Positions 11,566 to 23,409 of a stretch of DNA of 64,000 bases are shown here, in pieces. Position numbers and translations under genes: made by a program. The notes beneath the pieces are model-generated. The model saw only the letters and a program-made list of their open reading frames with translations, did no database searches and was not told where the DNA came from. This DNA is from Seiridium cupressi (taxonomy: Eukaryota; Ascomycota; Sordariomycetes; Amphisphaeriales; Sporocadaceae). Within the stretch, counting starts at the first letter, position 1. Each line of letters opens with the position of its first letter. Location of the stretch: positions 424,696-488,695 of the forward strand of contig JARVKI010000022.1 in the NCBI GenBank assembly GCA_036674765.1, written 5' to 3'.

Positions 11566-12248
11566 ATGCTCGCCGTACCTGTAAACCTGCCAAAGTGGTG
11601 TGTGTGTACTTTGTGCTATTTTTGCCGACTTTCTCGTCGCAGATGACTCATACTAACTGGCGACACAGGCTGGAGGAGAACTCTCACCTCCTGAAACCAC
11701 CGGTGAACAATTACTGCGTTTACAATGAGGGATTCACAACCATGGTAAATATGCCCGTGGCAAGCCAGAGTTATCACTCATATGTCATACATGCTCATAC
11801 ATACGACTGATAGATCGTTGGCGGCCCCAACGCCCGGACAGACTACCACATCAATGAGACTCCTGAGTGGTTCTACCAACACAAGGGTGCTATGATGCTC
11901 AAGGTGGTCGACGACGGCGAGTTCAAGGACATCATCATCCGGGAGGGCGACATGTTCCTCTTGCCGGGCAACACGCCGCACAACCCTGTCCGCTTTGCCA
12001 ACACCGTCGGCATTGTCCTTGAGCAGAAGCGGCCAGAGACCAGCGTCGACAGGATGCGCTGGTACTGCCAGGAGTGCCGGGAGGTCGTCCACGAAGCCGC
12101 CTTCCACTGCACCGATCTCGGTACGCAGATCAAGGCCGCCATCGAGACCTTCATGGCTAGCGATGATCACAGGAAGTGCAAGAATTGTGGAGAGATCGCG
12201 AATTCGGTGCCCAAGCCGGGTACTATCCAGGACCCGAATCTGGAGTAA
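11566..12248 (+). CDS. BNA1: 3-hydroxyanthranilate 3,4-dioxygenase
   Basis: Three exons, 11566-11597, 11669-11744 and 11814-12248, give 180 residues, the usual length. The tiny first exon encodes MLAVPVNLPK and part of a Trp completed across the intron; a CTAAC branch site lies at about 11654. The enzyme opens the ring of 3-hydroxyanthranilate in the cytosol, a step of the kynurenine route to NAD. Conserved cupin features are NARTDYHINETPEWFYQ (iron-binding His and Glu), GDMFLLPGNTPHNPVRF (second iron His) and the substrate-binding region QKRPETSVDRMRWYC. The C-terminal rubredoxin-like Cys pairs CQEC and CKNC, typical of fungal and bacterial forms, are present. No other kynurenine gene is in the window. 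Confidence 0.95.
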
Positions 12249-14073
12249 CCGATGCCAAATTTCAGGAACGAGGAACCTGGCGATGAACGCCTTTTCAGGC
12301 AAGCGGTATAAAAGAAAATCCGGGATGCAAATAGGGGTCTTGCAAGTACTTGTTCTCATTGTTTGCCGGGTGTGACAGGAGAAAGCCATTCGTTGGTGTT
12401 GGTGGTACATGTATCAGTCCGAAGGTGGCGTGTTGAGTATGATTGCGGTTGTCTTTAGCCTTCCTATTAAATTTATTGCTTCACTATGTTTTATATCAGA
12501 GCTGATTCAGGAAGGAAAGCTTCGAGATTGGGATTAAGGGTGGAATTCGGAAATTGGGGCAGCGTAGCCTTCCTTACATGTGTCACCCCGTGAAAGGGTT
12601 CCCTAGATGAGACCTCTGGAGTATTTTCTGACCACCGCCGATGAGCACTGGCATTGCAGCTAAAGATTATTCTTAGGCCGCTGTAGGACTCACCGACTTA
12701 CATCATGAGTAACACGTGCTCCCGGTATTTCAAGAGGCCACGCTCCAAAGCCCCTCCTACTTGTGATACAGATGACATGTTCCCACGATTTGAGATCCTC
12801 AGTAAGGACAAGTGCCAACAATAGCCGGATGATCCGTACGCCTATTCACTGACATCCAACGATTGCGTCTCGTTGACTTTAGGTGGGTCGTGTTCCGATG
12901 GCTCATAGAATTTCGCTCCATCTTCATGACCCATGAACCACGTCCAGCCAAGATAAGTTCCGGCGCAATTGCAAAGCCGGGATCGTATTGTAATTCCACA
13001 GACATAGTATCGAGAGCACAAAATATTAGTGATACCTACAAGAAATATGATAATTATAATGGCAGCTACATAACTGCTGGTGGGCCTAAGTCAAAAGATC
13101 TATCACTTTATAATTCAGGATATTGATCGGAACTGAAGCTATATTCCCTATAAATATTTTCTTTTGTTCTAATAAAAACAAGTTTTTATTTTGTTTTATT
13201 TGTGTCCAGAATGACCCTTCTAGATCTGAGTAAACGTCCGACCGTCTCGATATGAAAGTCATCAATATCATGATACCACAACAACATGAAGTGAACGCTA
13301 CAACAATCTTTACCTTGATCGCAGATTGCAAACGAATTTCTCCCCGCTTTTCCACAAACAAATGCGGAAAGCCGCGTTAGGATAATTCACGCCCCAGGGG
13401 GGGGGGAGATCACCTATATTAGCCTAGATTTACCGCAAACCATTTAAAGGGCCCGAAGACCTGTTGTTCCTTAAGGTAGTCCCTGCCGCCTCTCGTTTCT
13501 TTTTTCCCGTTCTCCATAAAGGTTACGTACCACCTTACCCTTTTCTTCTTCTTTTTTTTTTCTTTCTTTCTTGTTAGTCTGAAACAGATATAGAATAACC
13601 ACGGATACTGAGGCGCTCCTTTCGTTAGCAAGGCGATTCATATGCTTGACCCAGCGTTCTGTTATATGGACCTGTAATGTACCTATACAACTTTCGCCGC
13701 TACATATTTTTAGGGGTCTCTCGTGTATCACGCATTGCAACACAGAAACAGTGGAAGAAGCCTATATTTTGAACCTCTTTACATCGTTGAGCATGCCAAA
13801 TAAACATGAGAGAAATGATTACCCTAATGACCGGAATATACATAGCCATGGATTTCGAAAGGTATGTAAGATAACGTTAGGGAGTAACTGCCCACGATGC
13901 CGACCTACGACTCCAAATTCCCTTTTGCGAACCACCAACGCCTTAAACATTATGCCCAATGCCGTAATTATATCAAATAAGCACCAACGCAATTTACATT
14001 CGAGCGAGCATCACAAGGCCAAGCCCGGCCCTACTCGTAACTAGTACTCGAAACAATCGAGGTGGCTAGCGCC
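12249..14073. other. AT-rich spacer between HAAO and CHK2
   Basis: No supported gene. The part around 13000-13240 is clearly AT-richer than the flanks, and a pyrimidine tract of T and TTTC units lies at about 13540-13575. Frames of up to 132 codons have no motifs and use atypical codons. It could be decayed non-coding DNA, but I saw no transposase-like fragment or terminal repeat to prove a mobile origin. Confidence 0.45.
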
Positions 14074-16223
14074 TCAACGTCCGCCGGCTTTCGGCTTACT
14101 CTTAACCTTCGCCTTGCCCTTAGCAGCCAAAGCTTCCTCCTTCGTGTAGAAGCTCGTCCCATCGTTGCCAAAGAGTTCCTGGTCACCCTTACCACCCAAC
14201 TCCATGAATTCTTGGGCTGTGCGCTGGTCGGCTGGCCGAGCCTCCTGGGGTCTGACATTCGTGCTGCTTGCCGTATTTTGGTTCTTTGCATAAACTTTGA
14301 GGGGGCCCTTCTCGCCCTGTCCTTCACCAAGCGGTACCTTGCGCGCCACTGTGACCTCATTAATAGACGACAACAGCGTCCGCTCACGATGGATACCACG
14401 CTTGTTGACCTGTAGGCCGCCCACGCCTTCGACGAGACCATCGGTGCTGTCGTTGACGTTGGGCATTTTCTGGGTAATCCAAGGATGCGATAGGCACTCA
14501 TCCACAGTATACCGCTTTTCGGGCTCGACTACCAGCATGCGATCGATCAGATCCAGAGCTGGGTCCCCTACTGAGTCCCAGTATGGCGAAGGATAGTCAA
14601 AACGCCCACTCCTGATCTGCTGGGAAAGCGTATAGGGGAATTCCTTGGTGTATAGCTCGTCGGAGAAAGGAGGAAAGCCGCACAAGCAAATATATAGCAC
14701 CACACCGAGTGACCAGATGTCCACGGCATTTGTGTATTTGCGATGCCTTCCTTCTGCCAGAATCTCAGGAGCAACGTAGCTGGGTGTGCCGCAAAGAGTG
14801 GTGGTAAAGGACTCCTCGCCGATGATCTTGGCGAGCCCAAAATCGGCAAGCTTTACGCGCATCTCCTTATCGACAACGAGAATATTCTCAGGTTTGATAT
14901 CTCTATGGACAATATTGCGGTCATGCTAGGGGGCAAGTTAGCGACGTTGGAGACTAATACTTGATGGCATGATACATACGAGGTACTTGATACCCTGGAA
15001 TAGTTGGATGAACAGCTTCCGCGCTTCGTCCTCGTTAAACTTCTGCTTCATGACGATGTGGTTGAAGAGCTCTCCCTCAGAGGCAAGTTCGAGGACAAGA
15101 TACACTGCGCTCTTCTCGTTGAACGTATCCTTTAGACACAATATATTCGGATGGCTTACGCCCATGAGAACGGCTATCTCCTGTTGTAGACCGTCTGTCT
15201 TGGAGCGCTCCTCCATACCAGGGTGCTTGGTAAAGATCTTGACAGCATACTTGGTGCCCGATGATTTCTCGACGCACAAAAATACCTCGGCGAAGTGGCC
15301 TTTGCCAAGCCGCTCCAACAGAGTGTACTGTTGGAGAAAGGCGCTCGACATGCGGCTTCGGGGGTAGCGGAATATGAAGCGCCCCTTGTCCATGACCGCA
15401 ATTTCGTCTTGGTCCTGCAGTTCTCTCCGCTGGTTTCGCCCCACCAAGGCCTCATTTACAAACGTGCCGTTGCTTGATAGGTCCTCCAAGACGGCTGTTG
15501 TGTCGTGGCCCTTGTTTTCGGTGAACAGAAGACAGTGCCGATTTGAGATGACTGGGTCGTCGATTATCACGTCGCATTCAGGGTGTCGTCCGATCAAGTA
15601 ACCGCCCGAGGGGATGCCCTTGGTCTTGGCTTTCTCGTAGGTCTCTTCCTGCTCCAGGGCCTGGTTTTCTTTATTCTGCTTGACCGGCTTACTGTCACTT
15701 ACAGCATCGGGCATCGGACAGGTGGCCCGTTTCCGCAACACAATGCATCTGCCGTACTTGGTGTCGAGGGGAAACAGATATCCCCACACTCCTTCTTTTA
15801 CCTCGTCCTCGACTTCGTCGGACAGGGCGGCCTGCGGGTCGACATATTGTGATGGGAAGGCCTGGGTATCGTTTGGCGGCGAGGAGAATTGGGAGTCCAA
15901 CGTATCCTCGGGTGTCCTGTGGGCTACATGGCTGGGTCTGCCGTTTGGCGGCGTTGCTGTCGCCTCCTTGTACCTTTCGGTGCCGCTCTCCTCCTCGTTA
16001 TAGGTCACGGGCGAGGGCAGCTTCTGCTGGTTCTTGGTGACTGGGGTCTTGAGGTGATCGCCGTTGCCCTGGGACAGTCTCTCGGACCGGCGCGGCTTCT
16101 TGGTCGAGTCGGATTCTTGGGGCGAGTCCTTGTGAGCAAGAATGGTAAGTTACAGCCAAGAGCATATCGAGCGGGGAGGCATACTCGGACTCGCTTCAAT
16201 TGGCTCTTCTCGCGTGGAGCCAT
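14074..16223 (-). CDS. FHA-domain checkpoint kinase, CHK2/Rad53/Cds1 type (Neurospora PRD-4 family)
   Basis: Three exons: 16185-16223, 14980-16128 and 14074-14925, giving 679 residues. The first exon is only 13 codons (MAPREKSQLKRVR). It is needed because the long second exon has no ATG near its 5' end. The kinase is activated by ATM/ATR after DNA damage; in Neurospora the orthologue also resets the clock. SQ/TQ-type sites occur near residues 90-110 (DSQF, PSQY). The FHA domain spans about residues 125-265 (YLIGRHPECDV, ISNRH, SSNGTFVN). The kinase domain follows from about 280: LGKGHFAEV, YAVKIF, HRDIKPEN, DFGLA, YVAPE. HRDIKPEN lies just after the second intron. The C-terminal 150 residues are basic and low in complexity (KGKAKVKSKPKAGGR), a probable nuclear signal. 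Single FHA domain, as in CHK2 and Cds1. Confidence 0.93.
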
Positions 16224-17830
16224 GGCTGGACGGAACCGATCGGACGAATGGCTGCGCGAACAATCACGTACGGCTCTTCCGCCTGATTCGGGATGATAGG
16301 AAAACGGGAGATGGAAGCCTAATATGGCCAAAAAAAAAACAGCTTGCTGGAGGCACTTGTAAGTTCAGAGCAGATCCTTGGGGCTCGCGGATGCGGGCAG
16401 ACGTACAGGAAGCGTGTAGAGGGAGTTGCTGTAGCCTAAGTAGAGCCGCGATGCCTGCAATGGTGAGTGACGATGAGACGTCCTATCAAGAATTGGATCG
16501 GAAAGCTTTGGGGGGCCTTAGCTCAGTCGAAAAAGGGCCCGGGGCGGGCTGGAGGGCGAGATGACGATTGGCTGTGACCGAGGCCTCTTAGACTTGGCCG
16601 GACGGCTAGACCGCTAAGAAGTGGCAGATCCACAGGCGGTGCGGAATCCCATGGCCCTTACATACGAGGCCATGACCAAATAGTCGCTGGGTCCCATTTG
16701 CATGCCCACCCCCTGCGGCCGGTGCTGCGCCTGGAGAAACCAGAAGGGACGTGGATCAGCCAGCCAGCTCCGGGCTCTGCTGGAGCCTCACGGACCACAC
16801 ACGTGCTTTGCGGGTGATGGTGCTAGGGCGATCAAATGACGTGGGCATTCAGAGCCTCTGTCCCTTTACTGCAAGTTACATGCAATGCAGCGCAATGCCA
16901 AACCTAGGTACCTAGGTAGCCTAGGTAGTCCCAGTAGCAAAAGACAGCCTACCAATGCAATAATGTCATGCAATCTACTTGTCGTATTGTATATTGTTGT
17001 ATTGTGGTGCCTTCGGAAGCCTTCGGTGTAATGGCACTCGAGCAACGAGGACCGCGGGTGCTGCGATGGGGGTGCCCCAAAATCGGCAATGTGAGCAATT
17101 GCCCAGGGTGCGTGACTCGAGCGGCTGATGACTCTTTTGCTCGTCCCATTTCAGATATCGCCGACGGGGGGGATGGGATGTTCAACTGCGTGGCCCCACC
17201 TTTTCTGGGCTGAGTGTTGCCGCCAGAACAGGAGCTCGACTACATCACCTTGGCCAGTCACTGCAAACCCACCAGCTGATATGCAGTCAGTAGGTAGTCA
17301 GTCACCAGGAGCATATGACTGCAGTTCTTTCACCAGGTCATTTTCTCACGAGTGGAACTGTAATACAGGTGAGCCACCGTCCAGCACCGGCCATGTGCTT
17401 GTCTAGGCCAGCTTTACATGTTTTGCGCTGCTTGCGCGTGGGGGAATTGGCGAAAGGGGCTTTCAGTGAGTTCATCGACTTACAGCAGACACGATCGCAG
17501 TCTTCTACCTTTGCCTCGCTCTGCGCAGTCAGTGACCATCATCGTGGCCTGCCTCGCATTCAACTCTTCAGATCGTATCCCTAAAGGCAGCTCGGATCTC
17601 AACTCCCCGGACACTGGTGGTATTTCCTTCCGACGTCCTACTTTGTCCACTGTTCGTTTCTGGTTGATCCACAGTTGGCCTGATGGCTGCCCTCCAGACA
17701 GTGCCGCATTCCCTCTCCATGATCTCCCAAGGACGACAGATAACCCGACTATGATGGTGGTGATGATGATGACGATGGATTATGTGATAGAGGTGCCGCT
17801 CTTACACCAGGTTCAGCTGCTACCGCCGGT
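16224..17830. other. Intergenic, CHK2 promoter side
   Basis: No supported gene. It holds the CHK2 promoter and leader at its left end and the 3' side of the damaged 2EXR gene at its right. A short tandem of CCTAGGTA lies at 16903-16927. Plus-strand frames of 80 to 140 codons at 17128-17834 show no domain. Confidence 0.45.
16903..16927. repeat. Short tandem repeat of CCTAGGTA
   Basis: Three copies of CCTAGGTA stand nearly head to tail (16903-16910, 16911-16918, 16920-16927), forming the palindrome TACCTAGGTA at 16909-16918. The same palindrome occurs singly at 3042-3051 and 38390-38399, always outside genes. Confidence 0.8.
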
Positions 17831-18825
17831 TTAAACAATACCGATCGTATAATTGGTCCCTGGCTTATATAGCCGAGACAAGACACCGCCGGCGCCTCGA
17901 TCCTCGGGAGGATTGGGGTGAAATGAATAGTCATGTTGCTTACAGATCAAGTTCTCCCGCATACCAGCTATCGTCCAGCGCATCCTGTGATATCTGCGTA
18001 ATGCCTCGCGCAGTCGCTTATCAAACCGGGCGCTGAAGACATTCATAATATCTCCCAGGCTCTCCTCGTTGTCGATGTCGACAGAAGCTGTGCTACATCC
18101 ACAATATGAATCAAGTCCCCTCTGTCCTGTAAGCCGGATGGCTGCCATTCGATTACGAAGGTGAGCGTCTTCAGCCCGTCCAGCTGCCACGGTCGCATCT
18201 CGAATGGTAGCATGTATGTGTCGTTATATCTCAGAGCCAAGTATCGCAGCGGACCGCCGACACGCTCCATGAGGTAGTCCAGGCGGTCGTCGAGGTCCAG
18301 ATCGGGCGCTGCGAAGAAGTAGATAATATCGCTCTCTGGGTTGCACCGGCCCCAAAGTGGCGAGTCCCAACCCGCGCTGATGACTGCTGCGGAAAGGCGC
18401 GACAGTGGTTTGGGCAGATGCTTGGCTTGCAGTCAAAGAAATGCGGCCTTGTTCTCACGGTATTCGTATAACGTGACAGGCAAATGGCAGCGGACGTTGT
18501 AGCTGTTCTGCCCTCTCTCCGCCACGACGTCTCGGCGCCAAACTCTGAAAACCCGAGCCTCTTCTTCTCGGTCCGGTGGCGCAAACTCCCATATCATGTT
18601 GCGGATTTCCACTGGGAGATTCCTGAACATGAACCTCTCTTTCACTCGATCCATCGCTGTCTCCAGCTCTACACTCCTGGACAACGCTGCCGTGCTCCCC
18701 GCATCCATACTTTCGATTTGCCGGGTTGCGAGCTCCTCTGTGGCCATGGTCCAAGTCTCAGGTCTCGGGAACTTCAGATTATGCTGCAAAGCACGTGTCT
18801 TCTTACACTTAAGGAGGAGTGGCAT
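17831..18825 (-). pseudogene. 2EXR-type (F-box-like) protein gene, apparently disrupted
   Basis: The N-terminal part carries the 2EXR signature FRNLPVEIRNMIWEFAPP followed by ARVFRVWRRD, a fungal family of unknown role resembling the F-box leader. The start is at 18825 or, more likely, 18747 (MATEEL). The frame meets a TGA at 18433-18435, yet the same frame continues afterwards with convincing coding sequence (KHLPKPLSRLSAAVISAGW, ESDIIYFFAAP, RYLALRYND, TFVIEWQPSG) to about 18100. Coding quality then jumps to another frame (DIDNEESLGDIMNVF, FDKRLREALRRYHRMRW), implying a frameshift near 18080-18100. An ultrashort 33-base intron (donor GTGAGA, acceptor CAAG) could remove the TGA but not the frameshift. 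So this is either a young pseudogene or a sequence with errors. Confidence 0.55.
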
Positions 18826-19770
18826 GGGGTGTAGATAGTGAACGGTTGACTGCTACGTCCCATGCAGAAATGGAGAACATTCAAAATTAGAAGGCTGGCA
18901 TATTTGCTTCCTAGAGGGAGTAGGTAAATATAAGTAAAGACTCTACACATAAGCAAATATTGTCGAGGCGTGCTCGGGACAGCCGAGACAGTGGAAGACA
19001 GATAGCCTGGGGCGCCAGTACCCTCGTTATATTACATAGCCATGTTCAGATGCAAGCACACAGAATGAAGGACGATACAGATGAACTAAGAAATGGTGCA
19101 TTGCCACGTGCCACTCACCGGCAAGTTGCAGTTCAACTGGTCCAACAAACATGATTTCACATGTGCAGGTGGTTGTGGAAACTGTCCCCCTTTCTGAACC
19201 TGCGTGAATGACAGCAGAAGAGAACACCGCTCCGTGTAAGCAACTGCTGATAGCATATCCACGGACGCTCAGGTGACCGTCAAGCTCACATCAATCCAAA
19301 CATGTCTTTTCTCGAATCGTACACTAATTACGATTACTATCCTATCCATGCACTTCATACGATACCTCGGTACCTTGCCATCATTCAATATGTCCCTAAC
19401 GCCGCGCCCAATAATGCCATACGATCGATCAATGCCTCGATAATCACCAGCCCAGCCCGTCACAAAAGCTGAAGACAACATCCAGTCGTGGGGCCAAAGT
19501 AGTTGTGGAAGAAATTGTACAAGGGGAAGAAGGTAAGGTTACGCTCTTGCCACCGGAACAGAAGGGAATCATGGGTAGACAAAAAGCAGAGAATGTCGAC
19601 GAACACGTCGGGTAATCAGACATCAATGGGAACTGCAACCGCCGTTTCTATCGTTCGATGCTGGAGCTTCGCCTCGGACCGCGCACTCTTTCAAGAGAAT
19701 GAGAATACTCTAGGAGAGGCGAGTCAGACAGTGAAGAGGGCGTTGAAGTGAACGTCGTCGACCGACGTCT
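18826..19770. other. Spacer between the 2EXR gene and the csx2-type gene
   Basis: No supported gene. It holds the promoter side of the damaged 2EXR gene and the 3' end of the ArfGAP gene. Short frames on both strands lack features. Confidence 0.45.
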
Positions 19771-22700
19771 CTATCGTTCGGGTATCGGCGAAGTGGCCAA
19801 TTGACCTCCTGCACTAATGCGCTTTTGCAAACGCTCCTTATCACGACGCATTCGCTCGCTTGGACTGGGGCTGAGTGTTGAGGGCAATGACATGCCAGGC
19901 GCGTCGATGGCGGCATTGCGGCCGCGTTTCTGCTCAATGTACAGCTGTGCGCTGCGGCTGAGGGGGAATGCGGGCATGCTGGCAGGCACCTCTGCCCCGT
20001 TCTGGATTAACAATTCGGCAAGAGGGAAAGGTTTGGCTTTGCTGTCCGTCTCGCCACGACTCCCAGGCGTAGGCGATGGAGAAGGCGAAGCCGGATCCGC
20101 CGCTGCCAAAGCCAGGAAGATGGCGTGGGTCCCTCGGGACTTGTCAAGGACATTGGGATTAGCCTTGAGCGCCAAGGCATAGATAACTTGCTGAATTTCA
20201 TTCCTTTTAATGGCCGCCAGAAGAGTATCGTCTGCGGTGGGATACCTCGAAAGCGTCGCTGAAATTGGCTCTATATACGCCCTGTCGACATACTTGGCCG
20301 TGATGAACTTCAGTCGTTGCTCTCGAGACGCTTGAGGGCCGGGCTTGATGCCGGGCTCTAGCCTTGTTTCCCAAACCATATTTGAAACTCGATTCCCAAC
20401 GAGAAGCAACAGCTCGATAATATCAGGTGTGAATGATGTGATGTCGAGAGTGAGAGACCGGACTTTGCTGATATGAGTGCCTAGCGACCGATGGATTCCG
20501 CTGCATTCAATGCATAAGATTATGGCTAGGTTTATGGAAACCCATTCAACCTTCGAACCGCTGCCGCAGTCTGCACACCAAAGATTTCCATGGTCATGGT
20601 CGCGAAGAGTTTGTAGCAGTTTGTCATGGCTTTCATCAAACCCACTACTTACGGGTCGTTGCGTGACTACTGGTCGAGCGCCGACTGTGATGCGCCGGGT
20701 GGGGATGTTTGCAGTAGAACTGCCGTGATGACCGTGTCCATGGTTCAGAGAAGTACTCTTGCCAGTCAGGACAGACCCAATGTCTCGCTTAAAGCTGGCC
20801 GAGTCGCTAGTGGAGGACGAAGTTGTGGGTAGGTCCCTGAGCCCACGCCCTTCAACGGCGCTTTGCAATGCGTTGTTGATGGAGGTGATCCAGTTATTCA
20901 TGTCCTCGTCAGACGTAGCTTGATATACGCGTTTAAAATGCGGTGTAATAACTTCGAAACAGAACCTTCGCTCAGCATTCCTAGCTTCGCGAACAGATGC
21001 TAAGCGGAGATCGATAGGTTCCATGTGTAAATCTAGCTTCTGTTTCCAGTTGCTATACTCGGAAAGCTTTCCTTGATCAAGTACCATCCAAAACCTGAAA
21101 ACCGTCAATATTGGGATCGGGAATTTCGATAGGAAGACTCACTTGTGCCATCCCTGTTGCTTTGTCAGTGCGCGCGGATCGACGTGGCTTCCTGGCCGAT
21201 TGAGCGCCCAAAGCAGCCCTTCCTTCCTGTGCATCGTGCTCTTGTCAAGCCCGACGGCTTGAGAAAGATCTCGTTCCTCAAGATCTCGAATGCCCTTGAA
21301 TTTAGCGTTCTGCGACGGGCTCCCGACTGTAGCTTGGCCCAGGCTGCCGGGCGATCTCGAGAGTTCGGATCCTGGGGTAATTGCCGCGCCTGAACTGCCC
21401 GTGAGAACAGCCTTCAGCTGCGAGCCAGTACTGTCGGCACGACCAACTTCAGAGTCAGAGGTATACTGAGTTCCATTAGAGGCCGAGACTGTGGTGGCTG
21501 GAGCCGTGCTCGTGCCTGAAGCAACAGTCTCCGGCTCGTTATACTGGAGATTGCTCTTCTCGAGTACCCTCCTTTTTTCTTCCCTCTCGCGTCGCTGGTA
21601 CTGGAATTCTTTATCCGCCTCCAAAACCTGATTGGACAGAGCCTCCAACTGGGGCAACAAACCATCAATTTTCTTTGCAGTAACCAGGAAGCTCCGTGCC
21701 TGTGAGTCGGCGTACTTGGTCAGGTGCGATAGAACTTCTTGCTCTTTACGGCCGCCATGCAGATCCTGCACAAAGGAGGAGTAGTCGAATCGTTTCAGCT
21801 CAAAATTCCGTCGCTTCGTCTGATACTTGTTGTCGCTGTCGACCAGCTTTTTGGCCTTGACTGAATCCTGCCGCTGCCCCAGATACCTAGAAACATACGA
21901 GTAGTAATCCTTGCTGTCTTCTTCGAAATCTCTCTTCTTACTTTCTGCCTGCTTGATATCATACGTGTATAGTTTGCTGATTGGATCGATGATGGTCTTC
22001 TGTAGGTTGGCAGCATTCACTCTTTCGTATGCCAGGATCTCTCGTGCGATCTTGTCAAAGTAGTGCTCCAATGCTGGCTGTACGGCATTCGCGTTTGTAC
22101 TGGAGGCTTCGCGCAGGGAGTCTATAAAGCCAGAAAAAGCCTCATTGGCCTCGATCTGGGCGGTATGTGCTTGTTCCGCTTTCTTGAGGACCCGTTTCAT
22201 CTGAATCCTCATGTTTCCGGTTTTCTGTTCCAACGCCTTGATCGTGGCACGGAAAACAGGACCATCGTCACTGACTGTCATGTCGTCGCCAGGTCGGGGA
22301 CATGCAACATCAACCTTGAATGCCTGCTGCGAAACGTTGGACTCCATGGGCACAATTGGTGTAATATCATGTTGCAGATTGAGAGGAGAGCCAGGCTCCT
22401 CGCCCTCGCTGATCCGCGAGTCGACAGATTGTGCAGATGCTATACGAATCTTTGGTGGCACCGCCAACTGGAAGACTGGCGACGGTGAGTTTGGGTGGGA
22501 GTAAAACGATGAGGTGTCTGTGAGGATGGTTAATGTGTAGTCGAGATATATATATGCTGGTCGAGAAAACTTACTGGCAACCCAGAAGGAGAAGCTGGCT
22601 AAAGTAACCAGCTTGTGTGCTCTCTGGTCATATTCGACAAACTAAAACATGGTCAGCGTCCATATCGGTCTTGTAAGCTCTCTTGTACCATACGCTGCAA

Positions 22701-23409
22701 GCATTCCTCCATCCACCGCCACGATCTTCCACAGCTTTTGGAGGCTTCCATTTCCACGACCATTCGAAGCTCACCGAGGGGCTGCCCCCTGTGCTATAAT
22801 CTCCTACTAGTTCGACGTTTGCATTTTTGTGGAGGTTGGGGTCGGCATGAAACTCGCGCGTGACCAAATTTTCGACTTCTCTGCTATTTGAGGCGTACAC
22901 GTAGGTCAGGCCGTTAATATGTGTGTCTGCGGCGGAGCCATTGTTGGTCTCTTGCCGAATGACGAAGGTGAAGGTGAAGACGAGCTCGTCGTCGTTGTTG
23001 AGTTTGAGCAAAAAGGTCGGTATTGGAAAAGGTTCCGTGTCCTGCAGTAGCGCAGTCAGAGACATGCCGAGTGTTCAAGACAAATTGATCTACGTGGTAT
23101 GCCACGAACCTGGACAAACTCTACCGGGCCTATATCTCCTGAAGCCCAACTCCGCGTGGCAGTAACTTTGGTGGCCGGGAAAGCATTTGGGACGACAGTA
23201 ATTGCGCTGCGCTTTCGGGGATTGGTAATGACGAGCGAAGATATGGATACTGAATAGCATTTGAAATTAGCCCAAAGGCATGCGCCAGTGTTCGCGACCA
23301 CCCAAAGAGTGCCATACGGTATATGTAGGAAGAGGAGTTACGCACATCGATTCTGATCCCTCAAAGAGACAGCCGAGCCATCGTCGGGCCTACTCCCAAC
23401 AATACCCAT
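19771..23409 (-). CDS. Csx2-type ARF GTPase-activating protein (BAR-PH-ArfGAP-ankyrin)
   Basis: Six exons: 23346-23409, 23110-23249, 22694-23041, 22575-22641, 21143-22517 and 19771-21094. Phases close and give 1105 residues. Such proteins bind curved membrane and stimulate GTP hydrolysis by Arf. The N-terminal 250 residues form the conserved fungal Csx2 region (SISSLVITNPRKRSAI, FTFTFVIRQE, GLTYVYASNSREVENLVTR, FEWSWKWKPPKA). A BAR domain follows at about residues 270-500 (ALEHYFDKIAREIL). The PH domain at about 640-745 is split by the last intron (KEGLLWALNR; WHKFWMVLDQG). The ArfGAP zinc finger at about 830 reads CADC and CIEC and has the catalytic Arg in GIHRSLGTHISKVRSL. Short ankyrin-like repeats (LLAAIKRNEIQQVIYALALKA; ELLIQNGAEV) precede the tail. 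The first three exons had to be inferred from splice sites and family resemblance. Confidence 0.92.

Noticed and set aside
4075..12248. Secondary-metabolite or catabolic cluster around the 4CL-like, Nudix, Ctr and HAAO genes
   Set aside because: The genes belong to unrelated pathways, there is no backbone synthase, P450 or cluster regulator, and housekeeping Atp11 lies among them.
12249..14073. AT-rich spacer as a relic of a repeat mutated by RIP
   Set aside because: No transposase fragment, terminal repeat or target-site duplication is visible, and a RIP index could not be computed by eye.
18433..18435. TGA in the 2EXR gene read as selenocysteine
   Set aside because: Ascomycete fungi of this group lack selenocysteine insertion, no Cys is expected there, and a frameshift follows.
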